DNA from: Arthrobacter sp. PAMC 25486
GTDB taxonomy: Bacteria; Actinomycetota; Actinomycetes; Actinomycetales; Micrococcaceae
Assembly: GCF_000785535.1 (NCBI RefSeq)
Contig: NZ_CP007595.1
Coordinates: 1,550,001 to 1,614,000, forward strand
Reading direction: 5' to 3'
Length of the DNA: 64,000 bases
This document shows, piece by piece, positions 8,353-17,565 of this stretch (position 1 is the stretch's first letter; each line of letters starts with the position of its first letter). The notes under the pieces are model-generated. The model searched no databases, was not told where the DNA came from, and saw only the letters and a list, made by a program, of their open reading frames with translations. The position numbers and the translations under genes are program-made.

Positions 8353-8478
8353 AAAAACACCCCCCATTGCTGCAGGAGCGTTGGGGAAAACACCCCCATA
8401 GCTGCAGGAGCGTTGGGGAAAACACCCCCGTAGCTGCAGGAGCGTTGGGGAAAACACCCCCATAGCTGCAGGAGCGTC
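8353..8478. repeat. Tandem repeat, 32-bp period, about four copies
   Basis: The word GCTGCAGGAGCG starts at 8369, 8401, 8433 and 8465, an exact 32-bp period. A partial unit precedes it, and the last copy runs into the stop codon of the HIT gene (8478-8480). Each unit contains GGGG-AAAACA-CCCCC, able to form a short hairpin. Read on the minus strand the unit is a diverged form of the repeats at 4236 and 62163. The units abut without spacers, so this is not a CRISPR array. Confidence 0.9.
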
Positions 8479-8906
8479 TAGGTGGCGGGGACGAAGTCGC
8501 CGTGTCCGGCCGCACGCAGGGCCACCCGCAGTTTCTCGGCGTTGGCGTCCAACACTGCCGGGTCCGGGTTGTTGTCAACGGCAGCAAAACTGAAGTTGTC
8601 CAACCCGTAGGCCGGGAACACGTGCACGTGCAGGTGTTCCACCTCGAAGCCGGCGATGATCACCCCGGCCCGAGGAGCCCCGAACGCAGCGACCTGCGCC
8701 TGGCCAATGGTCTGTGAAACTGCCATCAGTTTCGTGACAAGTTCAGGGGAGGCGTCCGTCCATTTATCCACTTCCAGACGCGGCACCACCAGCACGTGCC
8801 CGTCGGTCAGCGGGCCGATAGTCAGGAAGGAGACACAGTCCTCGTCCTTCCAAATGAAGCGCCCGGGAATCTCGCCGGCAATGATCTTACTAAACAGGGT
8901 GCTCAA
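8478..8906 (-). CDS. HIT family protein (histidine triad hydrolase)
   Basis: The 142-residue HIT-fold protein has the catalytic triad motif HLHVHVF (His91, His93, His95) and the N-terminal IIAGEIPGR segment typical of the HINT/Fhit-like branch that hydrolyses nucleoside phosphoramidates or dinucleotide polyphosphates. The start is a TTG at 8906, set by an AGGAG site seven bases upstream. Its 3' end is directly joined to the 32-bp tandem repeat. The natural substrate is unknown. Confidence 0.93.
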   Translation of the reverse strand: MSTLFSKIIAGEIPGRFIWKDEDCVSFLTIGPLTDGHVLVVPRLEVDKWTDASPELVTKLMAVSQTIGQAQVAAFGAPRAGVIIAGFEVEHLHVHVFPAYGLDNFSFAAVDNNPDPAVLDANAEKLRVALRAAGHGDFVPAT

Positions 8907-8959
8907 GAAATGCTCCTAAAATAAAGAGAACTAAAACTCAAAGAACAAGAACTCGAAAA

Positions 8960-10009
8960 CTAGAGTGTGGAAACGTCCAGCACAAAACGGTATTTGACGT
9001 CACCGGCCACCATGCGGTCATACGCAACATCCAGCTCCGTGGCGGAAACTATTTCAATGTCGGAAACAATGCCGTGCTCGGCACAGAAATCCAGCATTTC
9101 CTGGGTCTCGGCAATGCCGCCGATGATGGAGCCACCATAGGCGAGGCGCTTGCGGATCAGCAGACCAGGATCCACCGGCGGCATCTTCTCCGACGGCAGG
9201 CCCAGCTGGATCAGCGCGCCGTCGCGGGCCAGCGTGCGCAGGTAGGGGTTGAGGTCGTGCACGGCAGCAACCGTGTCGATGATGGCGTTCAGGGTGTGCT
9301 TGGCCCCGGCCATCGCCTCGGCATCGGTGGAGATGACAACGGCGTCGGCCCCCAGGGAAACAGCATCGCTGGTCTTGGCCGGGGAGGTGGTGAACACCGT
9401 GACGGTGGCACCGAGCGCCTTGGCGATCTTCACGGCCATGTGGCCCAGCCCGCCGAGGCCGATCACGCCCACCTTGTCACCGTCCTGCACATCCAGGTAG
9501 CGCAGCGGCGAGTAGGTGGTCACGCCGGCACACAGCAACGGTGCAGCAGCCGCCGGGTCCATGCCCTCCGGGATATGGACCACGTAATTTTCATCGACCA
9601 CGATGGCCTGCGAGTAGCCGCCCTGGGTGATGACATCGCCGTTGCGCCGGTCCACCACGTTGTAGGTGCCGACATTTCCGGCTTCGCAGTACTGTTCAAA
9701 GCCTTCCAGGCACGAGTCGCATTCGCGGCAGGAATCCACCATGCAGCCAACACCAACACGCTCGCCCACCGTGAATCCTTCCACGGACCCGCCCACGCGG
9801 GAGACCACGCCCACGATCTCGTGCCCGGGCACCAGCGGGTATTTGGCCGGTCCCCATTCGGAGCGGATGGTGTGCACGTCGGAGTGGCACAGTCCGCAGA
9901 ACTCGATGGCTATTTCAACGTCGTGGGCGCCCGGTTCGCGGCGTTCGATGGTGCTGGGACGCAGTCCGGACGTGGCTGATTCAGCGGCATAAGCCTTTAC
10001 TTGGGTCAT
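8960..10009 (-). CDS. Zinc-dependent NAD(P)-alcohol dehydrogenase (YahK/CAD type)
   Basis: This 349-residue medium-chain dehydrogenase has the catalytic zinc ligands (Cys in FCGLCHSD and the GHE motif), a structural-zinc loop with four Cys (CMVDSCRECDSCLEGFEQYC) and a Rossmann GLGGLGHMAVK. The sequence best fits the cinnamyl-alcohol-dehydrogenase/YahK group of broad NADPH-dependent aldehyde reductases. The ATG at 10009 overlaps the stop of sseA by four bases, so the two are coupled; a link to sulfur or aldehyde metabolism is only suggested by position. Confidence 0.92.
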   Translation of the reverse strand: MTQVKAYAAESATSGLRPSTIERREPGAHDVEIAIEFCGLCHSDVHTIRSEWGPAKYPLVPGHEIVGVVSRVGGSVEGFTVGERVGVGCMVDSCRECDSCLEGFEQYCEAGNVGTYNVVDRRNGDVITQGGYSQAIVVDENYVVHIPEGMDPAAAAPLLCAGVTTYSPLRYLDVQDGDKVGVIGLGGLGHMAVKIAKALGATVTVFTTSPAKTSDAVSLGADAVVISTDAEAMAGAKHTLNAIIDTVAAVHDLNPYLRTLARDGALIQLGLPSEKMPPVDPGLLIRKRLAYGGSIIGGIAETQEMLDFCAEHGIVSDIEIVSATELDVAYDRMVAGDVKYRFVLDVSTL

Positions 10010-10866
10010 GCTTCAACCCTATCGCCGTTGCCGCCGCCCGCACCAGCAGCCCCCGTCGCCACGGCCCGCTCCGGCTGGTTGGACCACGCAGACCACGACC
10101 ACGGATACAACGCCGCCGTGAACCCGGCAATTTCCAGCGCCGCAATCTGGTGCGCCGCCGTCACGCCCGAACCGCAATACACGGCCACCGGCACGTCCTC
10201 GGAAACACCCAGCGCCGCAAACCGCTCCCGCAACTGCGCCGCCGGAAGGAAACTGCCCTCCCGCAAATTCTCACTGGTCGGCGCGCTCACGGCACCAGGA
10301 ATGTGCCCGGCCCGCGGATCGATCGGCTCCGCCTCGCCCCGGTACCGCTCCCCCGCCCGCGCGTCGAGCAAAATCCCGTCCCATGCCGCGGCAGCGTCGG
10401 CGTCGATGGTCGTCTTCGCCCCAAAATGCACGACGGCGTCCCCCGGCTCCGCGGTCTCCCCACCTTCGGCGAGCGGAAGGTGGGCGGCACGCCATGCCGC
10501 TAATCCGCCGTCGAGCAGGTAAACATTGGGAACCCCCGCGTAACCCAGCAGCCACCAGGCGCGGGCGGCGGCGGCAGCTCCGGCGTCGTCATACACCACC
10601 ACGGTGTCTCCGGTGTTGATGCCCCAGTGGCGCACGGTGGCGGCAAAATCGCTCTCGGCGGGCAGCGGGTGGCGGCCGTCGGATGGCTGTCCGTGGGAGG
10701 CCAGCTCGGTGTCCATGTCCACGAAAACGGCGCCCGGAATGTGGCCGGCCAGGTAGTGGTCGCGGCCGTGGGGATCGCCCAGCGCCCAGCGGACATCCAG
10801 CAACACGGTGCTCAGGCCGGCAGACAGGCGTGCATTCAGTTCGGCAACACTGATGAGGACACTCAT
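10006..10866 (-). CDS. sseA: Thiosulfate/3-mercaptopyruvate sulfurtransferase
   Basis: Two rhodanese domains are present in 286 residues. The N-terminal one carries LLDVRW and HIPGAVFVDMD, the C-terminal one LLDARAGERYRGE and the active-site loop CGSGVTA, the form typical of mercaptopyruvate sulfurtransferases. It would transfer sulfane sulfur from thiosulfate or 3-mercaptopyruvate to an acceptor in the cytoplasm. It heads a two-gene operon with the alcohol dehydrogenase and is divergent from a cysteine-desulfhydrase-like gene 65 bp away, making a small sulfur cluster. An AAGGAG site precedes the ATG. Confidence 0.93.
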   Translation of the reverse strand: MSVLISVAELNARLSAGLSTVLLDVRWALGDPHGRDHYLAGHIPGAVFVDMDTELASHGQPSDGRHPLPAESDFAATVRHWGINTGDTVVVYDDAGAAAAARAWWLLGYAGVPNVYLLDGGLAAWRAAHLPLAEGGETAEPGDAVVHFGAKTTIDADAAAAWDGILLDARAGERYRGEAEPIDPRAGHIPGAVSAPTSENLREGSFLPAAQLRERFAALGVSEDVPVAVYCGSGVTAAHQIAALEIAGFTAALYPWSWSAWSNQPERAVATGAAGAGGGNGDRVEA

Positions 10867-10919
10867 AATGGCTCCTTCTTGCTATTCACGGGCAACGCCT
10901 TCAAATCTACTCCAGTGCA

Positions 10920-10925
10920 TACACT
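10920..10925 (+). promoter_or_regulatory. Putative -10 box of a leaderless transcript
   Basis: TACACT fits the actinobacterial TAnnnT -10 and ends 6 bp before the ATG at 10932. No ribosome-binding site is visible, so transcription would begin at or next to the start codon. No good -35 is seen. Confidence 0.4.
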
Positions 10926-10931
10926 GGGCTT

Positions 10932-12041
10932 ATGAACCCCGCTGCTAATTTTCCTGCTGCCCTGAATGCCCCTGCCACCAACTGGGCGTGGACCCACCAG
11001 GCCATTGGCAAGGTCCAGGCCGAAAGCAACCGCTCGGCCGACACCCACCTGTACAAGATTGAACTCCCCGAACAGTGGGGCGTGGATTTGTATGTGAAGG
11101 ATGAGTCCTGCCACCGGACCGGCAGCCTGAAGCACCGGCTGGCCCGTTCGCTGTTCCTCTTTGCCCTGGTCAACGGCTGGATCAATGAGGGCACCACCGT
11201 GGTTGAGGCCAGCTCCGGCAGCACGGCGGTCTCAGAGGCGTACTTTGCGCAACTGCTCGGACTAGATTTCGTCGCCGTCATGACACGGACCACAAGCCCG
11301 GAAAAGATCGCCCTAATCGAGCAGTTCGGCGGGCGCTGCCACCTGGTGGACAACGCGGACGAGGTGTACTCGGCGGCGTCGGAGATTGCGCGCGAAAACA
11401 ACGGCCACTACATGGACCAGTTCACCTACGCCGAACGGGCCACCGATTGGCGCGGGAACAACAACATCGCCGAATCCATCTTCAGCCAGCTCTCCCACGA
11501 ACGCCATCCCGAACCCGCCTGGGTGGTGGTGGGTGCAGGCACCGGCGGCACCTCGGCCACGATCGGGCGCTACATCCGCTACCACGGACACTCCACGCAG
11601 CTGGCCGTGGTGGATCCCGAGGGCTCCGCGTTTTACCCGGCCTGGAAGAACAATGACCCTGCAGTAGTGACGGGCAATTCCTCCCGCATTGAGGGGATCG
11701 GCCGCCCCCGCGTGGAGCCGAGCTTTGTCCCCGGCGTCATCGACTCCATGATCCAGATCCCCGACGCCGCCTCCGTCGCGGCCATGATGCACTTTGAGCA
11801 GTTGACGGGGCTGCACGCCGGCCCGTCCACCGGCACCAATCTGTGGGGTGTGTGGCAGCTGGTGGCGCAGCTGGTCGCCGCCGGCGAGAAGGGCAGCATT
11901 GTGACCCTGATGTGCGACGGCGGTGAGCGCTATGCGGGCAGCTACAACAACCCTGCGTGGCTGGCAGAAAAGGGCCTGGACCCGGCGCCGCACCTTGCAA
12001 CAATTGAGGACTTCTTCGCCACAGGCGTCTGGCACGGCTGA
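10932..12041 (+). CDS. cds1: PLP-dependent cysteine synthase-fold enzyme, likely L-cysteine desulfhydrase (Cds1-like)
   Basis: The 369-residue fold-type II PLP enzyme has the PLP lysine in [10 protein letters not shown], the Ser/Thr loop [12 protein letters not shown] and the phosphate-binding [14 protein letters not shown]. It is longer than CysK/CysM and resembles the Cds1 group known from Mycobacterium tuberculosis, which degrades cysteine to H2S, pyruvate and ammonia. It is divergent from sseA, so both directions handle cysteine-derived sulfur. Translation probably starts on a leaderless mRNA. Cysteine synthase activity is the alternative. Confidence 0.82.
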   Translation: MNPAANFPAALNAPATNWAWTHQAIGKVQAESNRSADTHLYKIELPEQWGVDLYVKDESCHRTGSLKHRLARSLFLFALVNGWINEGTTVVEASSGSTAVSEAYFAQLLGLDFVAVMTRTTSPEKIALIEQFGGRCHLVDNADEVYSAASEIARENNGHYMDQFTYAERATDWRGNNNIAESIFSQLSHERHPEPAWVVVGAGTGGTSATIGRYIRYHGHSTQLAVVDPEGSAFYPAWKNNDPAVVTGNSSRIEGIGRPRVEPSFVPGVIDSMIQIPDAASVAAMMHFEQLTGLHAGPSTGTNLWGVWQLVAQLVAAGEKGSIVTLMCDGGERYAGSYNNPAWLAEKGLDPAPHLATIEDFFATGVWHG

Positions 12042-12095
12042 TCAGGACGGGGAGCAACCCCGCCAGCGGAGCCATGCCAACCTGGCCGGGGCAGC

Positions 12096-12752
12096 CTAGA
12101 TGTCCACCGACTCGCCGGGATTCAGGTGCCGAAATTTCACGCCGTGCGCCTCGCCGATCCGGGCGATGTGGGATTCGGTGAAGCCCAAGCCCCGTTCATT
12201 GAGCAGCGCGTCATGGATTTGGAAGGCACGCGGGGCACGCACCGAGACTACAAAGTCCACCACCTCGGACACCTTGGACCAGGGCGCATGGACCGGCACC
12301 AGCAATGTCCCCACACTGACCCCGTCGGGAACTATCAAGGAGTCGCCGGGGTGATAGACGTCGTCGTCAATCAGGTAGCCAAGGTTGGCCACAATGGGCA
12401 TGGTTGGGTGGATGAGCGCGTGCTGGCCGCCAAAGCACTGCACCGCAAATCCGGCGGCCGTGAACCGATCCCCCGGTGCCGCGTCCAGGACCTGCCCGGC
12501 CTGCTCCGGGGCGGCATCGCGCAGGGAGGCAGCCACGCCGGCGGGCGCGTGCACCGTGAGCGCCGGGTTGGCGGCCAGGGCGGACAGCACGGGCGGGGCA
12601 TCGATGTGGTCGGCGTGTTCGTGCGTGATGAGAATGGCGTTGGCCCCGTCGAGGGCCGTGGCGGTCTCGGAGAAGATGCCGGGGTCGAGGACCAGCAGGC
12701 GCCCGTCCTGCTCGAGCCGGACGCAGGCGTGGGTGAACTTTGTCAGCAACAT
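12096..12752 (-). CDS. MBL-fold metallo-hydrolase (UlaG/YtkL-like)
   Basis: The 218-residue protein has the metal-binding HEHADHID motif (HxHxDH, about residues 44-51), later His ligands in GGQHA and YHPGDS, and a C-terminal His region IHDALLNERG. This is the small UlaG-like branch of metallo-beta-lactamase-fold hydrolases, often phosphodiesterases or lactonases. The substrate is not predictable. It converges with cds1 and is divergent from zur; no operon partner is seen. Confidence 0.88.
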   Translation of the reverse strand: MLLTKFTHACVRLEQDGRLLVLDPGIFSETATALDGANAILITHEHADHIDAPPVLSALAANPALTVHAPAGVAASLRDAAPEQAGQVLDAAPGDRFTAAGFAVQCFGGQHALIHPTMPIVANLGYLIDDDVYHPGDSLIVPDGVSVGTLLVPVHAPWSKVSEVVDFVVSVRAPRAFQIHDALLNERGLGFTESHIARIGEAHGVKFRHLNPGESVDI

Positions 12753-12874
12753 GCGCCCAGCCTATGCCCGGAAGGCGGGGCGGGCCAGAGTGTTGGCCCC
12801 CACGGCGCTTCCGGAGCTGGGTGCGATAGGCTGGTTGATTGAAAACTACGCAGGAATGAAAGTGGGTTGGCGCA

Positions 12875-13282
12875 ATGTCAGATGCACCGGTGAAGGAGCA
12901 GCGCGTCACAAAGCAGCGCGTTGCCATCAGCGCCGCATTGGACACGCTCGACGACTTTGTCAGCACGCAGGAACTGCACCGCCTGCTGCACGAACAGGGC
13001 ACCCGGGTCTCGCTCGCCACCACATACCGGATCCTCGCGTCCATGGCCGAGGAAGGCCTTGTGGACACGCTGCGCAACGGTGAAGGCGAGGCCGTGTACC
13101 GCCGCTGTTCCGCCACAAGCCACCACCACCACCTGCTGTGCCGCAACTGCGGGAAGACGGTGGAGATTGAGGCGCCGGAAGTCGAAAGCTGGGCCGCCAT
13201 GATCGCCAAGGCCAACGGCTTCACCCAGGTCCAGCACACCGTGGAAATTTACGGCCTGTGCCCGGAGTGCTCAGCCGCCTAG
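12875..13282 (+). CDS. zur: Zinc uptake regulator Zur (Fur family)
   Basis: The 135-residue Fur-family repressor has an N-terminal winged helix (residues about 10-80, SLATTYRILASMAEEGLVD), the His-rich SHHHHLLCRNCGKTVE metal segment and a C-terminal CPEC, giving the two CxxC pairs of the structural zinc site. Location beside znuABC makes Zur the best assignment over Fur. It should repress zinc uptake when zinc is sufficient, and a candidate box precedes znuA. Its last 12 bases overlap the end of the convergent lipase-maturation-factor gene. Confidence 0.92.
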   Translation: MSDAPVKEQRVTKQRVAISAALDTLDDFVSTQELHRLLHEQGTRVSLATTYRILASMAEEGLVDTLRNGEGEAVYRRCSATSHHHHLLCRNCGKTVEIEAPEVESWAAMIAKANGFTQVQHTVEIYGLCPECSAA

Positions 13283-14767
13283 CCTCCTCGGCGGCACCAG
13301 CATCCCCAGCGGCTCCCGCACCCACCATTCCCCCGTGGACCGCCATTCGCGCCAGCTCGTGAACCGGTAAATTTCCACCCGGGCCCGCACCATGAGCGGT
13401 GCCGCACCGCCAAAAGGGTCGCTGCGCAGCAGCTTCAGCGTTGCTGGATCGGCCCCGAGCAGCTTGTCCAGGAACGGCAGGAACCAGCCCATCCCCGGCT
13501 GTCCCAGCGCCAGAAACCACATCATCCAGTCGAGCCGCAGGTGGTAGGGCGCGAACTGCCGCGGCAGCCGCCCCACCTCGCCTGGCTTGCCGCGAAAGCC
13601 GTATTCCCGCCATTGCGACCCGTCCCAGCCCTCCACCACCACCTCGCGCCGCACCCGCGTGATGCTGCCAAACGCGCCGTACGCATTGCCCAGCCGCCAC
13701 CGGTTGAAGCTGGCATTCATGAGCTGGTTAGGCGAGAACAGATTGCGCAGCGGCCGCCAGGCCAGCAACGCCATGAGCCCACCCATGAGAAGCACGACGC
13801 CGGAAAACCAGCCCGGCATTCCCGGCACCTGGGTGCCACCAGGGAAGAGGACGGCCGCGGCCGCGACTCCCGCCGCGGGCACGATTCCGGCGAGCACACT
13901 TACCCCCAGCGCACCGTCCCCCACAGCGCTGCAGGCCAGGACGAGCGTCAGGGCATTGAGCCAGGCAAAGTTTCCGGAGAGCACCAGCCACAGCTGCGTC
14001 ACCACCACCACAGCAGCGGCCCACGCGGCCACAGGCTGCGGAGCGAACAGCAGAAACGGCACCACCAGCTGGGCGAAATGGTTGCCCAACACCTCCGCCT
14101 TGTGCAAGGGCTTGGGCAAATGGTGAAAGAACCAGCTCAGCGGGTTCGGCATGGGCTGGGTTTCATGGTGGTAATACAAGGCGGTGAGGTCCCGCCACAC
14201 CCTGTCGCCGCGCATCTTGATCATGCCGGCGCCAAACTCCAGCCGGAACACGAGCCAGCGGAACAGCCAGATGGTGATGACCGGCGTCGTGCTTTGGTTG
14301 GAGCCAAGGAAGGCGGCCAGAAAGCCGGCCTCCAGCAACAGGATCTCCCAGCCGAAGCCGTAGAAGACCCGGCCAACGTTGACGATCGACAAATAGCCCA
14401 GCCACAGGGCCAGGAAGGCGATCATCGGCACCCAGGGCGGGCCAAGCTGCGGCAGACCAAGCACCACCGAGAGCGCCAGTGCCGCGCCGCCCCAGGCCAC
14501 GGCGCGCAGGAGCCGGTCCGAGTAGCGCCAGTGGAAGAGTGAGGGCCCGGGCGGGAAGGTGCCGCGTTCGGGGCGGCGGGGCGTGGGCAGCAGGCCGCGT
14601 TCGCCCAGCAGGGCCGGGAATTGCAGGGCCGAGGAGATGAAGGCGAGTACGAAGATGGCTGCGATGCCGCGCTGCAGGATGAAGCGGGCGGCGTCGTAAT
14701 TGGCGCTGCCGAGCCACAGTGTGTCCAGCAGGCCGGTGTTCGGCCAGCCGGCACCCAACCAGTCCAT
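13271..14767 (-). CDS. Lipase maturation factor family membrane protein
   Basis: This 498-residue multi-pass protein carries the hallmarks of the LMF1/LMF2 family: the aromatic FRWLVFRLEFGAGMIKMRGD segment (about 176-195), ALYYHHETQPMPNPLSWF after it, and a soluble C-terminal part. In vertebrates LMF1 helps lipases fold in the ER; the bacterial role is unknown. It lies between zur and the znu operon on the opposite strand to zur and overlaps the zur 3' end by 12 bp. A link to zinc is not supported beyond position. Confidence 0.87.
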   Translation of the reverse strand: MDWLGAGWPNTGLLDTLWLGSANYDAARFILQRGIAAIFVLAFISSALQFPALLGERGLLPTPRRPERGTFPPGPSLFHWRYSDRLLRAVAWGGAALALSVVLGLPQLGPPWVPMIAFLALWLGYLSIVNVGRVFYGFGWEILLLEAGFLAAFLGSNQSTTPVITIWLFRWLVFRLEFGAGMIKMRGDRVWRDLTALYYHHETQPMPNPLSWFFHHLPKPLHKAEVLGNHFAQLVVPFLLFAPQPVAAWAAAVVVVTQLWLVLSGNFAWLNALTLVLACSAVGDGALGVSVLAGIVPAAGVAAAAVLFPGGTQVPGMPGWFSGVVLLMGGLMALLAWRPLRNLFSPNQLMNASFNRWRLGNAYGAFGSITRVRREVVVEGWDGSQWREYGFRGKPGEVGRLPRQFAPYHLRLDWMMWFLALGQPGMGWFLPFLDKLLGADPATLKLLRSDPFGGAAPLMVRARVEIYRFTSWREWRSTGEWWVREPLGMLVPPRRLGG

Positions 14768-14958
14768 GGCTCAACGCTAGTCCCCCTTCGCCGCCCCCGA
14801 TAACCCGCTGGCGCGGTTTCCCGGGTACCTGGCGAGCGGGGCCCGTGGCTTGAAGACATGCGCACGACACGCGGCCAGTGGTGCGCATGAACACTTCTAC
14901 GCAGAAGTCACCGCAAGGGGTGCGCATGCGTGCGGAGCTTCGGCGGAGCTTCGGTGCG

Positions 14959-15834
14959 CTACGCCGCCAGCACCGGTCTCGCGGACCAGCCTCGCCGGCG
15001 CCGCAGCGACCCCGCCACGCGGCACAGCAGATAGATGAGGAACGACAATGTCGTCACGTACGGGCTGATGGGAATGCTGCCGCCGAGGGCCAACATGATG
15101 CCCCCAACAGTGGAGACCATGGCGAAGGCCACGCTGAGCAGCACCACCATGCGCGGCGCCGCGGTGACCTGCAGCGCCGCAGCCGCCGGGGTGATGAGCA
15201 GGGCCAGCACCAGGAGTGCCCCAACCACCTGGATGGACAGTGCCACGGCAATGCCCAGCAGGAACATGAACGCGAGTGAGAGCGTGCGCACCGGCACCCC
15301 GCGGGCCGTGGCAATGTCTGGGTCGGCGCTGGCAAAGGTCAGCGGCCGCCAGATCAGCGCCAGCCCGGCCACCACCACCAGGGCGGTGCCGGCAAGCACC
15401 GACAGTTGGGTGGAATCCACCGAGACGATCTGCCCCGTCAACAGCCCAAATTTGTTCGCTGAACGCCCCTCGTACAGTGAGAGGAACAGGATGCCAAGGC
15501 CCAGGCCGAACGGCATGATGACGCCAATGACCGAGTTTTTCTCCCGCGCCCGCACCCCCATGACGCCCAGCAGCAGTGCGGCCAGGATGGAGCCCACGAG
15601 CGAGCCGAAGATGACGTCGGCGCCGATTAGCAGCGCAAAGGCGGCGCCGGCGAAGGACAGTTCGGCGATGCCGTGGACGGCGAAGGCAAGGTCCCGCATC
15701 ATGACAAAAGTGCCGATGAGCCCGCCCACAACACCCAGGATGGCTCCGGCCAGCAACGTGTCACGGAAGAGCGGCAGCAGTTCGCCGTAGTTCGAAAAGT
15801 TGAATACCGCGTCACTGAAATCTGTCCAGTTCAT
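14959..15834 (-). CDS. znuB: Zinc ABC transporter permease ZnuB
   Basis: The 291-residue protein has eight or so transmembrane helices in the ABC-3 pattern, with the conserved MRDLAFAVHGIAELSFAG (about 46-63) and the LVLALLITPAAAAL helix. As the membrane channel of the ZnuABC importer it moves zinc (or manganese) from the binding protein into the cell. It is the last gene of the operon; its start overlaps the znuC stop by four bases. Zur next door makes zinc the likely substrate. Confidence 0.93.
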   Translation of the reverse strand: MNWTDFSDAVFNFSNYGELLPLFRDTLLAGAILGVVGGLIGTFVMMRDLAFAVHGIAELSFAGAAFALLIGADVIFGSLVGSILAALLLGVMGVRAREKNSVIGVIMPFGLGLGILFLSLYEGRSANKFGLLTGQIVSVDSTQLSVLAGTALVVVAGLALIWRPLTFASADPDIATARGVPVRTLSLAFMFLLGIAVALSIQVVGALLVLALLITPAAAALQVTAAPRMVVLLSVAFAMVSTVGGIMLALGGSIPISPYVTTLSFLIYLLCRVAGSLRRRRGWSARPVLAA

Positions 15835-16640
15835 GCGGTCACCGTTCCAGCTTCATGTCCGTCATGCAGCACGTCAGGCGTGCCCACAACCACCAGCCGC
15901 CCGTCGATGTCCAGCACCTCAACCCGAGTCCCGTACAGGGAGGAGAGGACTTCCGTGCGCATAACCTCCTCCGGCGTGCCGAGCATGAAACGCCCGCCCG
16001 CCAGGTACAGCACCCTGTCCACGTGGTCCAGGATGGGGTTGATTTCATGCGTCACAAATACGACGGCGGTCCCGTTGCCTTTGGCCTGTTGGCCCACCAG
16101 GGCGCTGACTTCCTTTTGGTGGTTCAGGTCCAGTGAGAGCAGGGGTTCGTCGCACAGCAGGACCTTGGGACGGGCGGCAATGGCTTGGGCGATCCGCAGC
16201 CGTTGCTGCTCACCGCCGGAGAGCATGCCCACCGGAATCCTGCCGTAGCTGGTGGCGCCCACCTGTTCCAGGAGCTCGTCCACGCGCCGGCGGTAGGCGC
16301 CACCACGGATACGGAAGCCCCATTTGTCCCCGTCCACGCCCAGGCCCACGAGATCGCGGGCCCGCAGCGCGGTGTCAGGGGGGAAGTTTTTTTGCTGGGG
16401 GACGTAACCAATGGCGCGGCTGCCGCGTTTGGCGGGTGCGCCGTCGAGCATCACCTGCCCTGAACTCAGCGGTGCCTGGCCAAGCAGGATCTTCAGGAAG
16501 CTCGTCTTGCCGCTGCCGTTGGCGCCGAGCACGGCGAGGAATTCGCCCGGTTGGACCTCAAGGTTCAGATCCTCCCAGAGGGTGCGGGGACCGTACTTCA
16601 AGGTGGCCCGCTTAAGGCTGATGATGGCTGGGGTGCTCAC
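15831..16640 (-). CDS. znuC: Zinc ABC transporter ATP-binding protein ZnuC
   Basis: The 269-residue ATPase has Walker A GANGSGKT (39-46), Q-loop VPQQKN, signature LSGGEQQRLRIAQA, Walker B VLLCDEPLLSLD and the switch VTHE. It energises uptake through ZnuB. The gene overlaps both neighbours by four bases (znuA upstream, znuB downstream), so the three are one translationally coupled operon. Confidence 0.95.
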   Translation of the reverse strand: MSTPAIISLKRATLKYGPRTLWEDLNLEVQPGEFLAVLGANGSGKTSFLKILLGQAPLSSGQVMLDGAPAKRGSRAIGYVPQQKNFPPDTALRARDLVGLGVDGDKWGFRIRGGAYRRRVDELLEQVGATSYGRIPVGMLSGGEQQRLRIAQAIAARPKVLLCDEPLLSLDLNHQKEVSALVGQQAKGNGTAVVFVTHEINPILDHVDRVLYLAGGRFMLGTPEEVMRTEVLSSLYGTRVEVLDIDGRLVVVGTPDVLHDGHEAGTVTA

Positions 16641-17542
16641 TGGGAGGCACGTTGTTCAAGCGCGGCCACGTTGGCGTCCATCCAGGCAAGGTAGGAGGAT
16701 CCGGGAGGCAGGGTTTCGGAGAAGTCGACCACGGGCACCCCCGCGGCCTGGGCAGCAGCCTTGACCTGTTCCGTCTGGGGGCTCTCGGTCTGTTCGTTGT
16801 AGGCGAGCAGGTCCACCTGCCCCGAGGCCAGCAGTGCTTTCAGCTCGGTGACGACGGCGGCCGGGGCGTCACTGCCATTTTCCACGGCGTGGGTGAACTT
16901 TTCCGGGGTCTGGTTTGCAAAGCCGGCCTGCTCCAACAGGTACTGCGGGGCGGGCTCGGTGATGGCCACGGTGCGGGGGGTCTTTTTCAGCTCGGCGAGG
17001 CGGCCGTCCAGATCCGCCAGCTTGGCCTTGAACGCCTCGGCCGCAGCAGTGAAGGAAGCCTTCTCGGCAGGCAGCGCTGCGCTGAATCGGACGGCGAGCT
17101 CGTCTGCCAGCTGGGACATGGTGGGCAGCGAATACCAGACGTGCTCGTTGAAATCCGCGCCGGTGTCCAGGCCGGAAAGTTCGCTGACATTGACAATTTC
17201 TTCGCCGGTCAGCAGGCCCTTGTTCAGCTGGCTGAAGAAGTCGTCATAGCCGCCGCCGTTTTCAATGCCGATCTGTGCCTTGGACACGGCCAGCTTGTCC
17301 TGCGCGTTGGCCTCATAGCCGTGCGGATCTGCGCCAGCCTTGGAGATGATGGAGTGGACGCTGACATGCGCTCCCCCAATCTCCTGGGCAATGTCGCCGT
17401 AGACGTTGGTGGAGGCAACCACATTCACCGTGCCGGCATCGCCAGAAGGTGCCGCCGTCCCGCCGCCACCGCAGGCCGCCAAGGTCAGGGAGGCGGCCAG
17501 GGTTGCACCCATAAAGAGCAATGAGCGGCGGGATTGTGACAT
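16637..17542 (-). CDS. znuA: Zinc ABC transporter substrate-binding lipoprotein ZnuA
   Basis: This 301-residue cluster A-I solute-binding protein has a twin-basic signal peptide ending in the lipobox LAAC, so it is membrane-anchored outside the cell. Expected metal ligands are a His in SKAGADPHGYEA, a His in FNEHVWYSLP, Glu in AITEPAPQYLLEQAG and an acidic C-terminal site. There is no His-rich loop. It leads the znuACB operon, and a candidate Zur box starts 24 bp upstream of its ATG. Confidence 0.94.
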   Translation of the reverse strand: MSQSRRSLLFMGATLAASLTLAACGGGGTAAPSGDAGTVNVVASTNVYGDIAQEIGGAHVSVHSIISKAGADPHGYEANAQDKLAVSKAQIGIENGGGYDDFFSQLNKGLLTGEEIVNVSELSGLDTGADFNEHVWYSLPTMSQLADELAVRFSAALPAEKASFTAAAEAFKAKLADLDGRLAELKKTPRTVAITEPAPQYLLEQAGFANQTPEKFTHAVENGSDAPAAVVTELKALLASGQVDLLAYNEQTESPQTEQVKAAAQAAGVPVVDFSETLPPGSSYLAWMDANVAALEQRASQ

Positions 17543-17565
17543 GTGTTTCCTTCTTCAGATGCTAA

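Noticed and set aside
8353..8478. CRISPR-like array
   Set aside because: The 32-bp units follow each other directly with no unique spacers, and no cas gene is nearby. It is a plain tandem repeat.
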